Numbered from the stretch's first letter, positions 49,463 through 62,179 are shown. The stretch: DNA of 64,000 nt from Solea solea (GCF_958295425.1 NC_081142.1:13068324-13132323); one strand, 5' to 3'. Made by a program: numbers and translations. The notes: generated from the sequence alone by a model not told the origin.

Positions 49463-49747
49463 TAGGGGTTTCCAAACCAGGGGTCAGGCCCCTTTAAATG
49501 CTCACAAGATAAATCAGATTATTAGTGCAGGGCAAAAGAAACAAAAACAAAGATCTGTTACACAGACTTGTGTTTTAAGGGTGGTGTCAGGAGATGGGCT
49601 GCACCTTTTTTCATCAAGTCATCTACAATCTCAGAGGTTTGGGTGAATAAAACTGACTTAAATTGTCACCTTGCCGTATCTTCTGAGAATGTGGCATTAG
49701 CAGTCTTTTTCTCGAAAGAGGTCACAAACTAAGATTGGGAACCATGA
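49463..49747. mobile_element. hAT (Charlie-like) MITE
   Basis: The left end TAGGGGTTTCCAAACCAGGGGTC and the reverse complement of the right end TCATGGTTCCCAATCTTAGT match the CAGNGGTTCCCAA pattern of Charlie-type hAT ends. The length is about 285 bp and there is no coding sequence. The flanking octamers do not clearly match, so it is old. Confidence 0.6.
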
Positions 49748-49930
49748 CTTTTATCACTGTATTTTTGAATATATCATATACATTTCAGCAAATAATGGAT
49801 GTCTACATTCTCTGTAGATATATTGATTTAGATTAGGTGTACGAGTTGGTAAAATGCACTCACATACTTTGAAGTATTAAGTAAATGAATATGCTGCGTA
49901 TAAAGGATTTCGCAAACGCCGTTTTCTCTC

Positions 49931-49964
49931 CACTGTGAGATAAATAAAGCTATCTTATCTTATA
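49931..49964 (+). mobile_element. LINE 3-prime tail remnant
   Basis: CACTGTGAGATAAATAAAGC followed by TATCTTATCTTAT. Tails of the form GTGGGA-ATAAAG-(TATCT)n are common 3-prime ends of teleost non-LTR elements. Only the last 35 bases remain. Confidence 0.45.
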
Positions 49965-49969
49965 TTTCA

Positions 49970-51215
49970 ATGCTACTGTTATTGTATTAACTTAAGTAAA
50001 CTACATTAAGTAAATTGCAGTGCAATAGAACTAATCATTTCAGTAAACAGTACATCAGCAGCCTATTCAAACAGACGCATGGCTGAATAGTATTCGGGTC
50101 ATTAGTTTGTCAGTAGTGAATTTTGTTAAGAGGCCTCCCAAAGCCTGAGGGGTCTTAAGATGTCTGCTGAATCAGGGAAACATTATGAATAAACACATAT
50201 CTGATATTACAGTATCCTAATCTGATAGGCACGCATTCAACTAATAGGATCAATGAATTAGTATTATGTCCTCATCTTGCTCATGCACGTGGGAGGTAAC
50301 AGCCTTGGTGGTGGCCTGTCAGAGGCTTTCACCTAACTTTAGCTTTAATCAGTACCGAGTACAGCTCTGTGTTATGACAGTGAGAGAGAATGTCTGGAGG
50401 GATAGCTTGAGCCAGTGTTCAGATTGAAGATAATGTGTTGTACAGAGAACATCCTTGTATGTGTGGGTGGAATTAAAGCTCAGCAGAGCAGGACTAGACA
50501 GAGAACCTTGAGATGAGTGCATAAGAATTAAAGTGCAAAGCATTAAAACTTTAAATGCCAAAAATAAAGCAAATGTAAGGTTAACAGATAGTTATCCAAT
50601 TATCCTACGATGAATAACATTAAATATGATCAAACTACTTATTCTCAATAAGTAAAACTTTGAATTTGCACAGACTATTGTGGATTTCATCATTTACAGG
50701 ATAGAAACAGGGGCACTGTGAGATATTAAACTGACACAGAAAGGAAGCAAGTGTTGCAGTGCGGTGATAAATTTGGGTGCGTCAGTGTATCTGTTCCCCG
50801 TTTCTTCAACAACTGTCGCTGGTCATGAGTGATAGTACAAATTACTTTCAGCTACAAAATTAGCTCCATTTGCACGACACACCTTGGAGTTATGTCCATG
50901 TCTTTTCTTTTTTTCTTTTTTTCCGGTTTCACTCTATTTTTCTCTGTCACCTTTTGCAGCCAATTATCGATATGGGCTGTGTTGTTGTCTGTATCTCTGC
51001 CAGGGTCCCGACATGTTGTTGCAGTTGTACAACAAGAGAAGTCATTAATTAACGACAGCTGTACACAGGAGTGATTTGCAAACACTTGCCTGGAGAGCCT
51101 GGCCGAAAGATTAACAATGAAGTTCCAATCAATCATACATCTGTGTGTAAAGATATTCCACAATGTATATTAAATGAATGCTGCTAAAATCCCAGGAGTT
51201 GCATATTAATGCACC
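49970..51215. other. unannotated sequence
   Basis: No gene recognised. The block 50080-50330 is unique and TAAT-rich. Confidence 0.5.
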
Positions 51216-51216
51216 T

Positions 51217-51241
51217 CACAACAACAACAACAACAACAACA
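51217..51241. repeat. (CAA)n microsatellite
   Basis: About eight CAA units. Confidence 0.9.
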
Positions 51242-51419
51242 GCACTGTCAATGACCTGAAATAATTAATTTATCTGCTTGGTTATAGATGGCTACTTGTT
51301 TTAGTTTATTGTTTCTCAATTGATTTTTTCTGAGGTCCCTTTGGTGGTAATAATGATGATAGTCATTAAAGTAACCATAACATGTAGTCTTTTCTACCTT
51401 AAATTAAAGAAGTTAAATC

Positions 51420-51915
51420 ACAACATTTGCAAGACAAGAGCTCTAAAGATCAGAATCCAATGAAAACCAACATCACTGGAGAAAATGAAGAGACAAATTG
51501 GAGTGGAAAGAGTAAAAATGAAAAACATCAGGGTCACACTGAGGTGATGAACGGAAAGATAGAAAACAGGAAGGTGAATTGCAATGCAGAAACAGAGAGT
51601 GGAAAGCTCCAAACCAATGACGCATATTGAATAAATAGAACGGGACGAAAAGAGAATAGGTTGGGACACGGTAAGTTGATGTGAAAGTAACGGCGAAAAA
51701 AGTCACCAATGAACACTAAATCGAAAAACAGAAGTAAAGAAATAGATGAAATGTGTGCACCTGTGATGGGGGGGGCAAAGTCAAAAGAAAGAGGACAACG
51801 GAGCACACAATGGAAAGATTACAGTCAATACGAGCCGAGACAAAAAAGTATGTTAGATACAATGCAAGAGAGAAAGATGGAAACATCACAGGATAAGTAG
51901 CAAAGGATAAGAATG
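51420..51915 (+). repeat. purine-rich plus strand
   Basis: Nearly 500 bases strongly enriched in A and G on the plus strand without a simple period. Open frames here are Lys/Glu/Asn-rich on one strand and Phe/Leu/Ser-rich on the other, the pattern expected of compositional bias and not of a gene. Confidence 0.5.
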
Positions 51916-51919
51916 ACAG

Positions 51920-54900
51920 AGGAGCGACTGAGAGAAGGAGAACGATGGAGGAGGTTTGTTCTGTTTGTCCTGATTCTGAGCCGCCTACTAAGAAGATGAT
52001 GATAAATGAGGCAGTGGGGAGGACGTCTCCCCTCTCTGTTCACCAGATTGAGAGCCGCACACAAGTCTCTAATTACCTCTCACTTGCCATTAGTGCTGCC
52101 ATGGCCACTCAGTTCCACCATCGGGTGGGTCTTCCAAAGTGGAAACAGGGCTAGCAGACAGAGATAAATCCTGGCTCTCAAAGAGTTGACTCATCATATT
52201 ACACACATAACGTCCTAGCTTACCTGATAACCCTGTTTTGAATACAATCAAAATGGCTAATTGTTTTCTGATTGGTGGGCCCTGTGTTTACAGCTACTGC
52301 AAGAGAAGGGACTACAATAGTCAAATCAATCAAAATCAAAAGTGCAATATAAAGAAAAGGTCTCAGGCTGGTGGATAAAACCCCAGATTCACCTTTCACT
52401 GTAAAGTTTTAATCATGTATACTCTCCTTTCCCTCCCCCTCCCATCCCCAGTTTGCTTCGTCTTGATTAAATACAAAGATTATATGTTTACCACTTATTC
52501 GTGCACCAACATATCCAGGATTTTTTCCCTTCAACATTGCATTAGCTTTGAGAGAGTCGTGTTATACGAGTAGCTACCGTGCTGTAACCACGCATAACTT
52601 ACTGCCACATGGATCTAACAGGTTTTCACCTTGTACATTTCTAAGTTACTCGGAGTCCACTAAAACTAATTAAACTAATTGGACTTCACCCTCAAAGTAT
52701 ATCAGTGCTTCACACTTAAACCTTGAAGCAAGGTGATTTGTGATGCGGCTGACGGAGTACATCAGTGATATTGCACAAATCATCCCCTAATTCTTTCCTT
52801 CTCCAAATGGAGTGCCCAGTGGACATTTTATTTTTTGCTTTCTCCAAATCTCGGTACATTTTTTATTGATTGCGCCAGAAGAGCCAGGACAGTCAGTAAT
52901 TAAACGGAACGACTGGTGGGTGTAAAATTAGCCTTTGTGTCATTAGACTGGAATGAGAGAGTGGGTAAAAGGAACAAGTGTGGCTGAGATGACTGATGAC
53001 TGAAAGGCCAGTTAAAAGGGAGAGCAAAGAAGAGATGAGAAGAATGGCTGTAGATGTGGCAGAGACGCATATGGATTTGTCTTTGATAATGAACTCTTCA
53101 ACTGTCATTGATCTCCTGCAGAAGAGACAGTGGATCAAGGATTCACTTGGAAGGAGCTAAGGGGAAATTGCTGGATAGTTTGCCTTAGATGTTGTGATGA
53201 ACTTACAGACATAAAATTGGTTGGACTCTGCTTGGTGATTGGATTATAATTATCCAATCAAGATATCTGTGTACAGACAGTTGTATTCAAATGTGTAACA
53301 GCACCACACACAATATGGAAGCCTGAATCTTGTTTTTTTCATTTGAAGTTTAAAACTACAGATTCATTAAAAAGGGTTAGAGGTGAGCAGATGAATATCT
53401 AACAGCCAATACATTTCTATACCAATACAAAAAACAATACCTTAAATTTATAATATTTGCTCTTGCCATGACACAGAATTTCATATAAACAACAGTGAAG
53501 ACTTTTACTCTACCGAAGTAAACATATGATAAAATCTATTCAGACAAACTGCAATCAAATGAAAATGATAATGATGAATATTATGTACTGCTTTTGAAGT
53601 GTTTAAAACTGTAGTTTTGCATATCTGCCCCACCTCAATGAGTTTTAAATATTAAATTCATCATATAGTAGAGGAAAAAATGTCTGCAGAGTATTTTATT
53701 TCCTTTGTAAAGTCCCTTGTAAGCCAACAAAGGGAGCTCTCTGAATGAAAAGGCCAAGACATCTGCTCTGTTCACTAGATAATCTCTGTAACAAATACTT
53801 CTCCATGACATGGCTGTTAACCTTGGCAAATTTGAACTAAAAAACTGAGGTGAGGAGAAAGAAAAACAGCTAAAAATGAAAATGACTTTCGACTTCAATT
53901 CAATATTCAATCTTCAATGCACACTCTCTCTGATTTCCCCAAGTAATGCATTCAATAGTTTACTTTCATTTATTGGACTTGACACGCCAACTTAACATTT
54001 ACCAGCTGTGATTCATTTTGAAAAAATAGAAATGACTGGCTGTTTATATGCAGCTTACATAGCAGATTTTGAATCCTGATTTTAAGTAAGAGCTTGACTA
54101 TGCAGTACAGGGAGTAAATGACCTTGGGATGAATAAATATTGACCATTCACACCTCAATTATCACATTTAGACAAAAATATTGGGCCAGTATGTTAAAGT
54201 AAGTTGTGGAAACACCTTTGTGGTTTTAAGTGCAGTCTGTGCCTGTTCTCAAACTGACTTAATTAGTCAATTGCACTGTAGAGTTTACACTCAAATGAGG
54301 CATGCCCTGTGTTGCAATAGCACATATGCAGCATAACCACAGACTGTTGCCAAGCTCCTTGGTGCTGCCGTTCATACTATCAATTGCCAACTCAATGTTT
54401 ACTGATATATTTTCAGCAGCTGTCTATCTACTAATTACATGTTTTTTTCTGCTCTTCCATGATAAGTCACAGTAAAATACAAATACGTTTGGGTCATAGG
54501 TGCTGCCTCACCCCCACACACCAGGAGAATTCACTTCAATTGAATGCACTTTTCCACACTCTAAACTGTTCTGGTGCTCTCAGTGCCCCTTATCGAATAG
54601 GATTTATCAGCAATGCACCACATTTGGCTGGGAAATTACTGGCTGGGAAGGCAAAAATCTGTTTCTGATCAGTCCTTTCAAGCCACAAGTTGACTGACTT
54701 TCTTGAGCACGACCAATGGTCCTGTGTGTCGCTCCAACTTTGCCATCACTCAGTCACAAAAGCCGCCCAGATGGGGAGTTGCATTTGAGGGAAGAACCTG
54801 TAAATTGTGCCCTATGTTGTGAAATGCCCTTTGTTGAGTCTGGAAGTACTGATGGAAAGCACTTTAAATGTTGCCATGGAAACAAGAAACATAGTGTTCT

Positions 54901-55640
54901 TCGTGTCATAGGATGTTTTCAATGTTTGTGTCCATTTTCTTTCACGGGAGAACTTCTTATCAAACAAGATTTATCATCACAGTTCTAAGGTCATGGTTTT
55001 TACTTTTTCCAAGTTTTTGAATGAATGAATGAATGAATAAATAGGCAGTTGTTTTTTTAATCTAGACTCCAAGGCCTGTCAGTTGAACTTCAGCAGTTAG
55101 GAGTATGAAACCTGAAACATTGTGCTTTCCTTATAAAAAATAAATAAATGTGAATGAAAATAGCAATTCATCCATACACAGATCCTATCACTTCTGCTGT
55201 CCTCTTAATTTGAGTCCTGAAATAAACTCAACACCCAAGGCACTGAGGCTCTTATTAATATTGCACCATGTTTGTGATTTATTATGAATAAGAACAAGTG
55301 TGAAGACACAGAATGGACCTCAAAACAGTACAAGGCTGTGACAGAAACAATGCACGTCACACAGATAATCAGCACAGATATCAACCTCAACTTAAATGAC
55401 AGATGCTATCTTGGAACCTCTATTAATTGCAATGCATGACAAAAATAGCATAGTATCAGTGTGAATAGCATAGCATAGAATCAGTGTGAATGCTATAATC
55501 ATATTTTTTGTCACCCTCTACATAGTCATGAAATGTTAATGAAATCCAGTGAGGTTTGTGTGAGCTATTAAGTCGGGACATAACAAAATGTTAAATAAGA
55601 AACATTACCACTGTACAAAGGTTTTTTTGTGGCGTTTATC
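51920..55640. other. unannotated sequence
   Basis: No supported gene. A 69-codon plus-strand frame (51945-52154) starting MEEVCSVCPDSEP is unrecognised. A weak MITE-like pair of ends (53378 and 53636) is recorded under rejected items. A short GAAT tract lies at 55018-55036, and a partly duplicated AGCATAG/ATCAGTGTGAAT block at 55447-55490. Confidence 0.5.
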
Positions 55641-55649
55641 CTCATGGAT

Positions 55650-55740
55650 AGAGGGTGTCACTTGCTATACAGACTGTGAAGCCCTTCGAGGCAACTTGTG
55701 TTTGTGATGTTGGGCTATATGAATAAAACTGACTTCATTT
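55650..55740 (+). mobile_element. non-LTR retroposon 3-prime tail fragment
   Basis: GTGAAGCCCTTCGAGGCAAC, then TTGTGTTTGTGATGTTGGGC and TATATGAATAAAACTGAC. The same family and orientation as 2238-2390, retaining only the last 90 bases. Confidence 0.65.
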
Positions 55741-55744
55741 AAAT

Positions 55745-56980
55745 GGGACAGAATATACGCATTTCGCTGTAGTCTGACTTTAGCCCCGTCACTGTTTGTA
55801 CAGTCATAGTGGCAATTCTCGTTTTCAGAGAAGAAGAGGGAACTCTCAGTGCTAGAAGAATGTCTCTGTATAAATGATTTACCTTTTACATCAAAATGTC
55901 CTACGACATCTGTGACGCCCGACCTGATGCAAACACTGATGGCAGTGGAATGCCACACGGTGATGAACTAGGTCCTCTTGCAGTTGTCCCATGTTGATGT
56001 CAACTGTGAATCAAAAAAACTATGTATAAGTGCATCCTAATTTAGATCTGCATGGAGAGAGGTGGGGGAGGAAAAGAAAGAAGAATAAGGTGTAAAAAAA
56101 ACCAACATTATGATTGTTTCAGACACAAAAATACATGTGGCTTGTGACTGTGAAGCTAAGCTCTTAAATTGCAACCTCTTCATGCACAGACATGTAATTG
56201 TATTAGCCATTTCAAATAAGTGTTGAAAAGAGAGTCAAGTGTTATTAAACTAAAACTAATCTTTAACATTGTTGGATGAGGGTAAAATCCAATTTGAAAT
56301 ATATATGAAATCTACACACTTCTTAAACCACAGCTCATGTACATTTGAATATTTAAAATACTCCTTTACCTTTTCTCTCACGCTCCTCCAACACTTGTAC
56401 TGAAGATCTTTAGTAGTTTTCTCTCTTGTACTGTAGAATCTTCTGAGTTAGACGAACACACAGTCCATTAGCAATCCAAAGAAGCTAGCTTCCGGTCGGC
56501 TCACTGAAGAGCTAGGCTAATCAAGGTGGCTAATCAAGGTGGCTAACCGCGCAAACGCAGACTCCTCGTCAAAAGAACTCATTCAAAACAGTTCCTCCGT
56601 TGAACATAACATACGTTTTGTGTACTCGCGTTACTATATTACTAAAAACATGACTACAAAACCGCCCGGCACCACGTTCCTTGCTTCACTTCAGTCTCTG
56701 CCACTCTCTCCCGTTCCAAATAACTTCCTTGAAGAACACATGACCTTAAACTCACTCGTCATTGGCTCTATAAAATAAACACAATTATACACGTGAATCG
56801 CTTTTCTCATAATATACTTAATGCAATATTCTTACAATAGTAGCAGCATCGTGAACTTAATTTAAGCAAAAATATATTTTACATCATACAAGAAAATAAC
56901 CAGACAATAACCAAACAATGTTAGTCTTTATTCCGTTTATGAAAATGATCTATCTATTTTATGTATTATTTTTTTCATGA
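55745..56980. other. unannotated sequence
   Basis: No gene recognised. A 14-bp unit, GGCTAATCAAGGTG, is tandemly duplicated at about 56515-56546. The 79-codon frame that follows (56539-56778) is unrecognised. Confidence 0.5.
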
Positions 56981-56986
56981 ACCTAT

Positions 56987-57651
56987 TAGGATTGCCAACT
57001 TCCTGACAAGAAAATAAGGAAGGGGGGTTAAATAAATAAATAAATAATATAACATTCTCTACTGAGTTTTACTGTTTACATTGCACTCACCCATACCTGA
57101 TATACTGCACTTCACATAGGTTACATTAATCCCACAAACTACACACTTGCGCTGTCACAGTTGAGTAAAAGATGCAGTTTTGCTGTTTTACGATAGTATT
57201 TCTATGTATGTAACTTTCTGTCAAACAAATATGGGTTAAAAAATCGATATAATAGTTTTATTATATTGTTGCAATCATCTTTATTTTCACCTGAGCACTA
57301 TCCTCCTGTCGCCATTTTACTTTTATACATCTTTCCATGTTTCGGTTACTACGTCACAAAGGACTCACTGTGAATCGGACGACCAGTTAAAAGTGCCCAT
57401 TTTCTGTTGGATAGTAATGAATGACAGACAGATGGAGAGGGCTAGACAGCAGGAGGAGGAGGATTTTATTTCCCCTCATACAAATCAAGTGTTGTTCATT
57501 AGTGGACTAATGTGTAATTTTTCTGTCATAGTTTTGCACTGACTAATCAGAAATAGGGAAGAAAAGCATGTGCCTTGTCTGTTCAATACGGAACAAGTCT
57601 TTTTATCTTTTCACTACAGAACAAATCCTTATTTTACGGTTGGCGACCCTA
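56987..57651. mobile_element. 665-bp non-autonomous DNA transposon with 7-bp TSD
   Basis: The ends TAGGATTGCCAAC (56987) and GTTGGCGACCCTA (57651) are inverted repeats with two mismatches, and AAAATAAGGA recurs just inside both ends in inverted orientation. The heptamer AACCTAT lies directly outside each end (56980-56986 and 57652-57658). With one mismatch allowed this extends to eight bases, so a hAT-like origin is possible. The interior includes an AAAT microsatellite (57030-57047). It has no long open frame. Confidence 0.75.
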
Positions 57652-57664
57652 AACCTATGGATTT

Positions 57665-59655
57665 TCATTATCTTAATTTCCCCATAAACATCCAAAAGGC
57701 ATTCAAATACAATACAAGAGTGTCACATGATATATGCAAATCTAGTAGCAACAACAGCTGTTGTTGGTGTGTGTATATTTTCATTTCAGCTGTCACACCA
57801 GCAGAAACTGTTAAAGGAAAGTCCCTATACTGTCATGTCTATGCAGAGACCTAGTGCGCCATTAAACAGCTGGGCCCTGGAGGAGATTTCTCTATGCAAC
57901 AGGTGTCTTTTACTACAGATTTGCCTTCTGAATAATTCACATGAATCTTCCACCTTTAAAAGACGCATTATCTTATTCATTATTTAGCTGCTTTTTTCCA
58001 CAGTGGTGGGAGGCACGTTCAATTATTAAACAACATTATAGGGCCTAGCAAGGGGTTAATAGGACTGCAAGTGGCAGTGAGCTGCAGGGGAGGTAAAAAA
58101 ATTTGTCATGGAGGTGAAGGTGCGGAGGGGTGGGAAAGATTTATGATACGGGTGTAGTGGCGAGGTGAGAGATTGTGGCACTGGGGGAGCGGAGCTGATA
58201 GACTGAGAGGGGAGATCGGGGCGGAAAATGGTTTGTGGTGATGGGGAAACATCAGGAGACACCCCGCTGCCACTACCAACATAAAACCTAGGTGGGAACA
58301 TGTGTGTGTTAGGTAGGCTACTGAGAGTCATTACATAAGGTTGAATGACCTGAAGTTTAATTTTATGGGACAAGCAAGCACAGTGAGTCTTTCTTTGACT
58401 TAGGCCCAGTCCTATTTCTCATTTTAAGCTCTGCCCTCGGAACTGAGGTCATGGTTAAAATGTATGCCTACAAAATGAGACACCCTTTTAGGGAAGTGGT
58501 ACGTCGTCACGTAAGCATAGGCAGTCATCAAAAAAAAAATCAAGCAAACAAAAGACACAGCTGCTATATCGCTATCGTGCACTATCGTGTGTTTGTCTGC
58601 AGTCAAGAGAAAACACGTCAGTTAATGTACATTTTCAATGACTGGAAATACCAGTTGACCCAGTTTGTGTTATGAAGAGAGACCGCTTTGTTCAAGTGTA
58701 AAATAAAGCTCCTTTGAACAACAGCTCTTCACTTGCAGGTAATAATAAATTGGTGCTAACATTATGCATTATGTTGTATTCTATTTCCGATAATCCAAAC
58801 ACTTGACCTTTAACCCCCACTTCTTTTATTCATTAATTTATGTTAGACCTAAAAGTTTTCCTTTTGCTTTGTGCACCACTTTGTTAACCACTTTAAAAGC
58901 ACTCTTCAGTCAACATAAGTTCAACTTTTCGAGTCATTTTCATAAAATTACAGATGTTATATTTTGAGTATTTTGCTGTAGGAGCATATTGTATCTCATT
59001 AAATAAGTAAATTGCCTCTTAACGCATAATTGTAAACGAGGTGAAGAATGGGTATAATTTAAAACATTTGCATACTGGTGTAATTATCAAAGAGGAGCGA
59101 CATAGAATATGTGATTCATCTGAGATTTTTTTAGAAAAAGCTTCCCACTTTTTATTTGTGGTGAAACAGTCTCCCCTGTCACACCAGTTGTTGTTTTTTA
59201 TAACACAATGCACAGATTATTCCAAATAGAATTGAAGAAACTAGAAAAAAAGATTAACTCATCATAAAGTTAATTCATATGTGCAATGTGCGGAGACATA
59301 TTGGATCACTTTCCCCAAGCAAATCTCAATAAACAAACTGTGGAAAATAAAGGATGTCAGTGAGGCTGAGGAAGGTGCAAAATAACTTGGCTTCTACTAA
59401 CAAAATGTTCTGGTATCAAACACCTCTCTGTCATGTGCCCTTCAGCTCTAGTTACTCTCTTCTCTGTCTTATCTCCTCCTTTGTGACACCTTTCACCCGT
59501 GTCTTCCCTTCACATCCGGGAAGTACGAAAGGTGCTTTTGCCCGAGAGATGATATCGACTCATGTAGGTTATTCAAATAGTACAGATGCACAACACATAT
59601 CCTGGCCGTACCTGCACCCAAAATATGTGTTAGACTAAAATTTGAAGAGAAGTCT
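57665..59655. other. unannotated sequence
   Basis: No gene or transposon recognised. Confidence 0.5.
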
Positions 59656-59663
59656 CGGAATTA

Positions 59664-59918
59664 TTCATCTTCTACTGCGTTATCCTCCACATGAGGGTCG
59701 TGCAGGGCGCTGGTGCTGCACTCTCACACCTATGGACATATAGAGTGTCCAATTTGCCTAATCCTCAAAATCTACACACACACACACACACACACAACAT
59801 GCAGGAAAACATGCAAACCCTATACAGAAAGGCCCTTGCTCTGACTGGGTCACAAACCCTGGTCTTCTTGCTGCAAAGGCAAGAGTTTCCAACCACCTCG
59901 CCAACCGCGTGGCCCTGC
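59664..59918 (-). mobile_element. tRNA-headed SINE, same family as 18.4 kb copy
   Basis: On the minus strand the head has GGTTGGCGAGGTGGTTGGAA (box-A region) and CAGGGTTTGTGACCC (box B). A GCCTTTCTGTATAGGGTTTG block follows, then a CA/TG microsatellite (59773-59796) that replaces part of the body. The end is GACCCTCATGTGGAGGATAA with CAGTAGAAGATGAATAA. The last block matches 18465-18505. The copy thus keeps both the head and the tail of the family, while the middle is contracted. Confidence 0.65.
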
Positions 59919-59924
59919 GTTGGA

Positions 59925-60175
59925 ATTAATCATAAAAAATATTGGAATCATAAAACATAGTGCAATTGCAAATGAGAAGACATTAAGCAAGAGTTTCTCC
60001 CAAACCTCTGTCTCCCCAGTGAGAAAGAAATGTTAATCAGCTGAATATATTTAGCCTGACTAACAAGATGTCACCATTACGGTAAAATGTATAATTTACA
60101 GCGAGAAAATCAGTGTTTTCACACGTCACGTGGCTGACGACAGGTGCGTGTCTGCTACGTTCTCGCTACTGCCCA
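59925..60175. other. unannotated sequence
   Basis: Under 300 bases with no recognisable feature. Confidence 0.5.
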
Positions 60176-60199
60176 ACAATGAGACACCCCTTCTGTTTA

Positions 60200-60445
60200 C
60201 ATCCACCTGAACGCGCGCCATACGTCGTCCCATTTTACCGTTAATCCCTCTGACCATTAATCCACGTGATTAATCGGCCACGTCTGCCCTGTGATTGATC
60301 AAAAGCTATCACTTTTTTTCTTGCAACATTATCGTTATCATCACTAATTGATTTGATGATCCATGCATCCCATTAATGATGTAATAGATGGGAGATTAAG
60401 AATTTAACTGTCCATAGCCATTAATGTGATCAAGATCTAATAAAT
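60200..60445. promoter_or_regulatory. dense homeodomain-site cluster, candidate enhancer
   Basis: ATTAATC occurs twice as a direct repeat around an E-box (ATTAATCCACGTGATTAATC, 60256-60275). Nearby are TTAATCC (60241), the Pbx/Hox-like TGATTGATCA (60292-60301), TTGATTTGATGATCC, the palindrome CATTAATG (60371-60378) and CCATTAATGTGATC. TAATCC cores are preferred by K50 homeodomains such as Otx and Pitx. The block is unique and non-coding. Regulatory function is an inference. Confidence 0.4.
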
Positions 60446-60456
60446 GAACGAGTTAC

Positions 60457-60480
60457 ATTTCATTTCATTTCATTTCATTT
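60457..60480. repeat. (CATTT)n short tandem repeat
   Basis: About five units of TTTCA/CATTT next to the homeodomain-site cluster. Confidence 0.85.
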
Positions 60481-60879
60481 AATCATACTCACTTTTATGC
60501 AGCGAGGTGGAGCCGTGTACGTCCTGCCAGCCACGGTGTAAAGTGAAATGCTTTGAAGTTGAATATGTGGAAAGTTTTTAAACACATTTTTGATAGACTT
60601 GGGTTTTGGAAAATATTAATATTAAAAAAATATTAATTCATCTGAGTGGCTTTCAAATAAGCAAATGCCTTGTAAAGCACTGAGCAGCATTTGTCTTCCA
60701 CGCAGTACAAATGCACTCCTTCTAATATGATGATGAGACTATATTTAGTGAACGAATAAAGGCAGTAATCACATATTGCCACTTTTCACTAACAAATAAC
60801 CTACAATAAAAGCTTTGTTTGAAGCACACACTGGAAATTGCTAAAAGGCTCAGTCCTGTCTTGTGCAATTAGAAATGCT

Positions 60880-60895
60880 GCAGCGCCCCCTACTG
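60880..60895 (-). promoter_or_regulatory. CTCF-like motif, minus orientation
   Basis: On the minus strand CAGTAGGGGGCGCTGC fits the CTCF core (YAGRKGGCRS preceded by a partial CCAS). A weaker plus-strand variant, CCAGGAGGGCGCT, follows at 60903-60915. The orientation opposes the motif at 927-940. Confidence 0.45.
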
Positions 60896-60919
60896 ACATG
60901 AACCAGGAGGGCGCTATAC

Positions 60920-62175
60920 AGACATCAAAGTCTCCCAGTTTTTATCAAACACAGCTCTGTACTGTAATGAATACCACAGCCAGGAAACCAGTCCTGTCCA
61001 ACATCTGACACATATGAAGTGGTAATCTTTATCTCTAATCTGTGCGCTGCGGTTTGCCTAAATGGGGGAGTCAACAACGCGGTGCTGGACATGTTATTAA
61101 GGCGTTCGTGACTGTAATTAAGCACGCCTAATCTCACATGTCATCAATAACTGCCTCGTTCTACAGCACAGCGAACCCTATTCTTTTTTTTTTTTCCCCT
61201 ATACAGGGAAAATTATATCAATCCACCAAAATCAAAGAGTGGCAGAAATCCTTTAGTTTCAAGAGTTATTGCGATTGAATCCCCGAGTGCTCTCACGCAC
61301 TCGCTTTGTCCGCCGGTGGCAAAGACACAGACTCGAGATGTTCAGTGTGTGTATTTCTTCTCTGTGAAAACCAGAGAGGTCGATGCCTCTGGTTTCAACA
61401 GCTGGAGAGCAATGGTGAGAGCGTGAGTGGCTCTCCATCTTTAGGGCCTTCCTCCTGTTTTTGAAAAGAGAAGAGAACTCTCTCTCTCTCTCTCTCCCTT
61501 CAGCTCAGGCTACATTCTCACAGAGAACTGTCCCCGCAGTTTTCTCTCAGAAGATTCTTTGACTTTTTTTCTTGTTTTTTAATTCAAAAAGAACATACAA
61601 CCGATCTTGAAAGGTCACTCTAGGATGATTTTGTTACATCTTCACAAAAAAGCAGCGTTTGCATGAAGGACAACGAGGTGTAAAAAAAACAAACAAAGAA
61701 AAACATCTGGCCAAAACCCGGTCGACACAAGTAGAAGGTACAGCCGATGTGATGTTTTCTGTTATTGCTGGTCCGCACATGTGTCCTCATAGCAGCTCTT
61801 TGTTTCCATTCTGGCTTTTGTAACGGTTACTTCTTTAATTAAATTGCGGGGGGAAATAAGAGTGTAGGGGTTTGGAGTTGAGCATGAAGGCCCTGAGGGG
61901 GGTGTGTGTGAAACGCAGCCCAAAACAATCAAAACTCACAATTGAGGGAGGGGCTTTTTGTTTCTCCTCAGTGGCGAAACGGCAGATTGAAGCCTTTGAT
62001 ACCACCATACATCTGTCTGTCTGAATGTATATCTGTCAGCGAGGGAGAACGAGGGAGACTTGGAAATATGCCCGTGTGGAGGCGAGGAGGAGGAGAAGAG
62101 GCGACGTGATGTTAGTCAAAGTCTGCCCCAGGTGACAGTTTGGACAAACTCCCATGAAGCTCTCTGCTGAGAGTT
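60920..62175. other. unannotated sequence
   Basis: No gene recognised. A CT repeat lies at about 61480-61497, and short purine-rich blocks occur at 62035-62110. Confidence 0.5.
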
Positions 62176-62179
62176 TCAT

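Noticed and set aside
53378..53636. MITE-like ends TAGAGGTGAGCAGATG and reverse-complement TTGAGGTGGGGCAGAT
   Set aside because: Ends are similar, but the flanking octamers (AAAAGGGT and TGAGTTTT) do not match, so the element is not supported.
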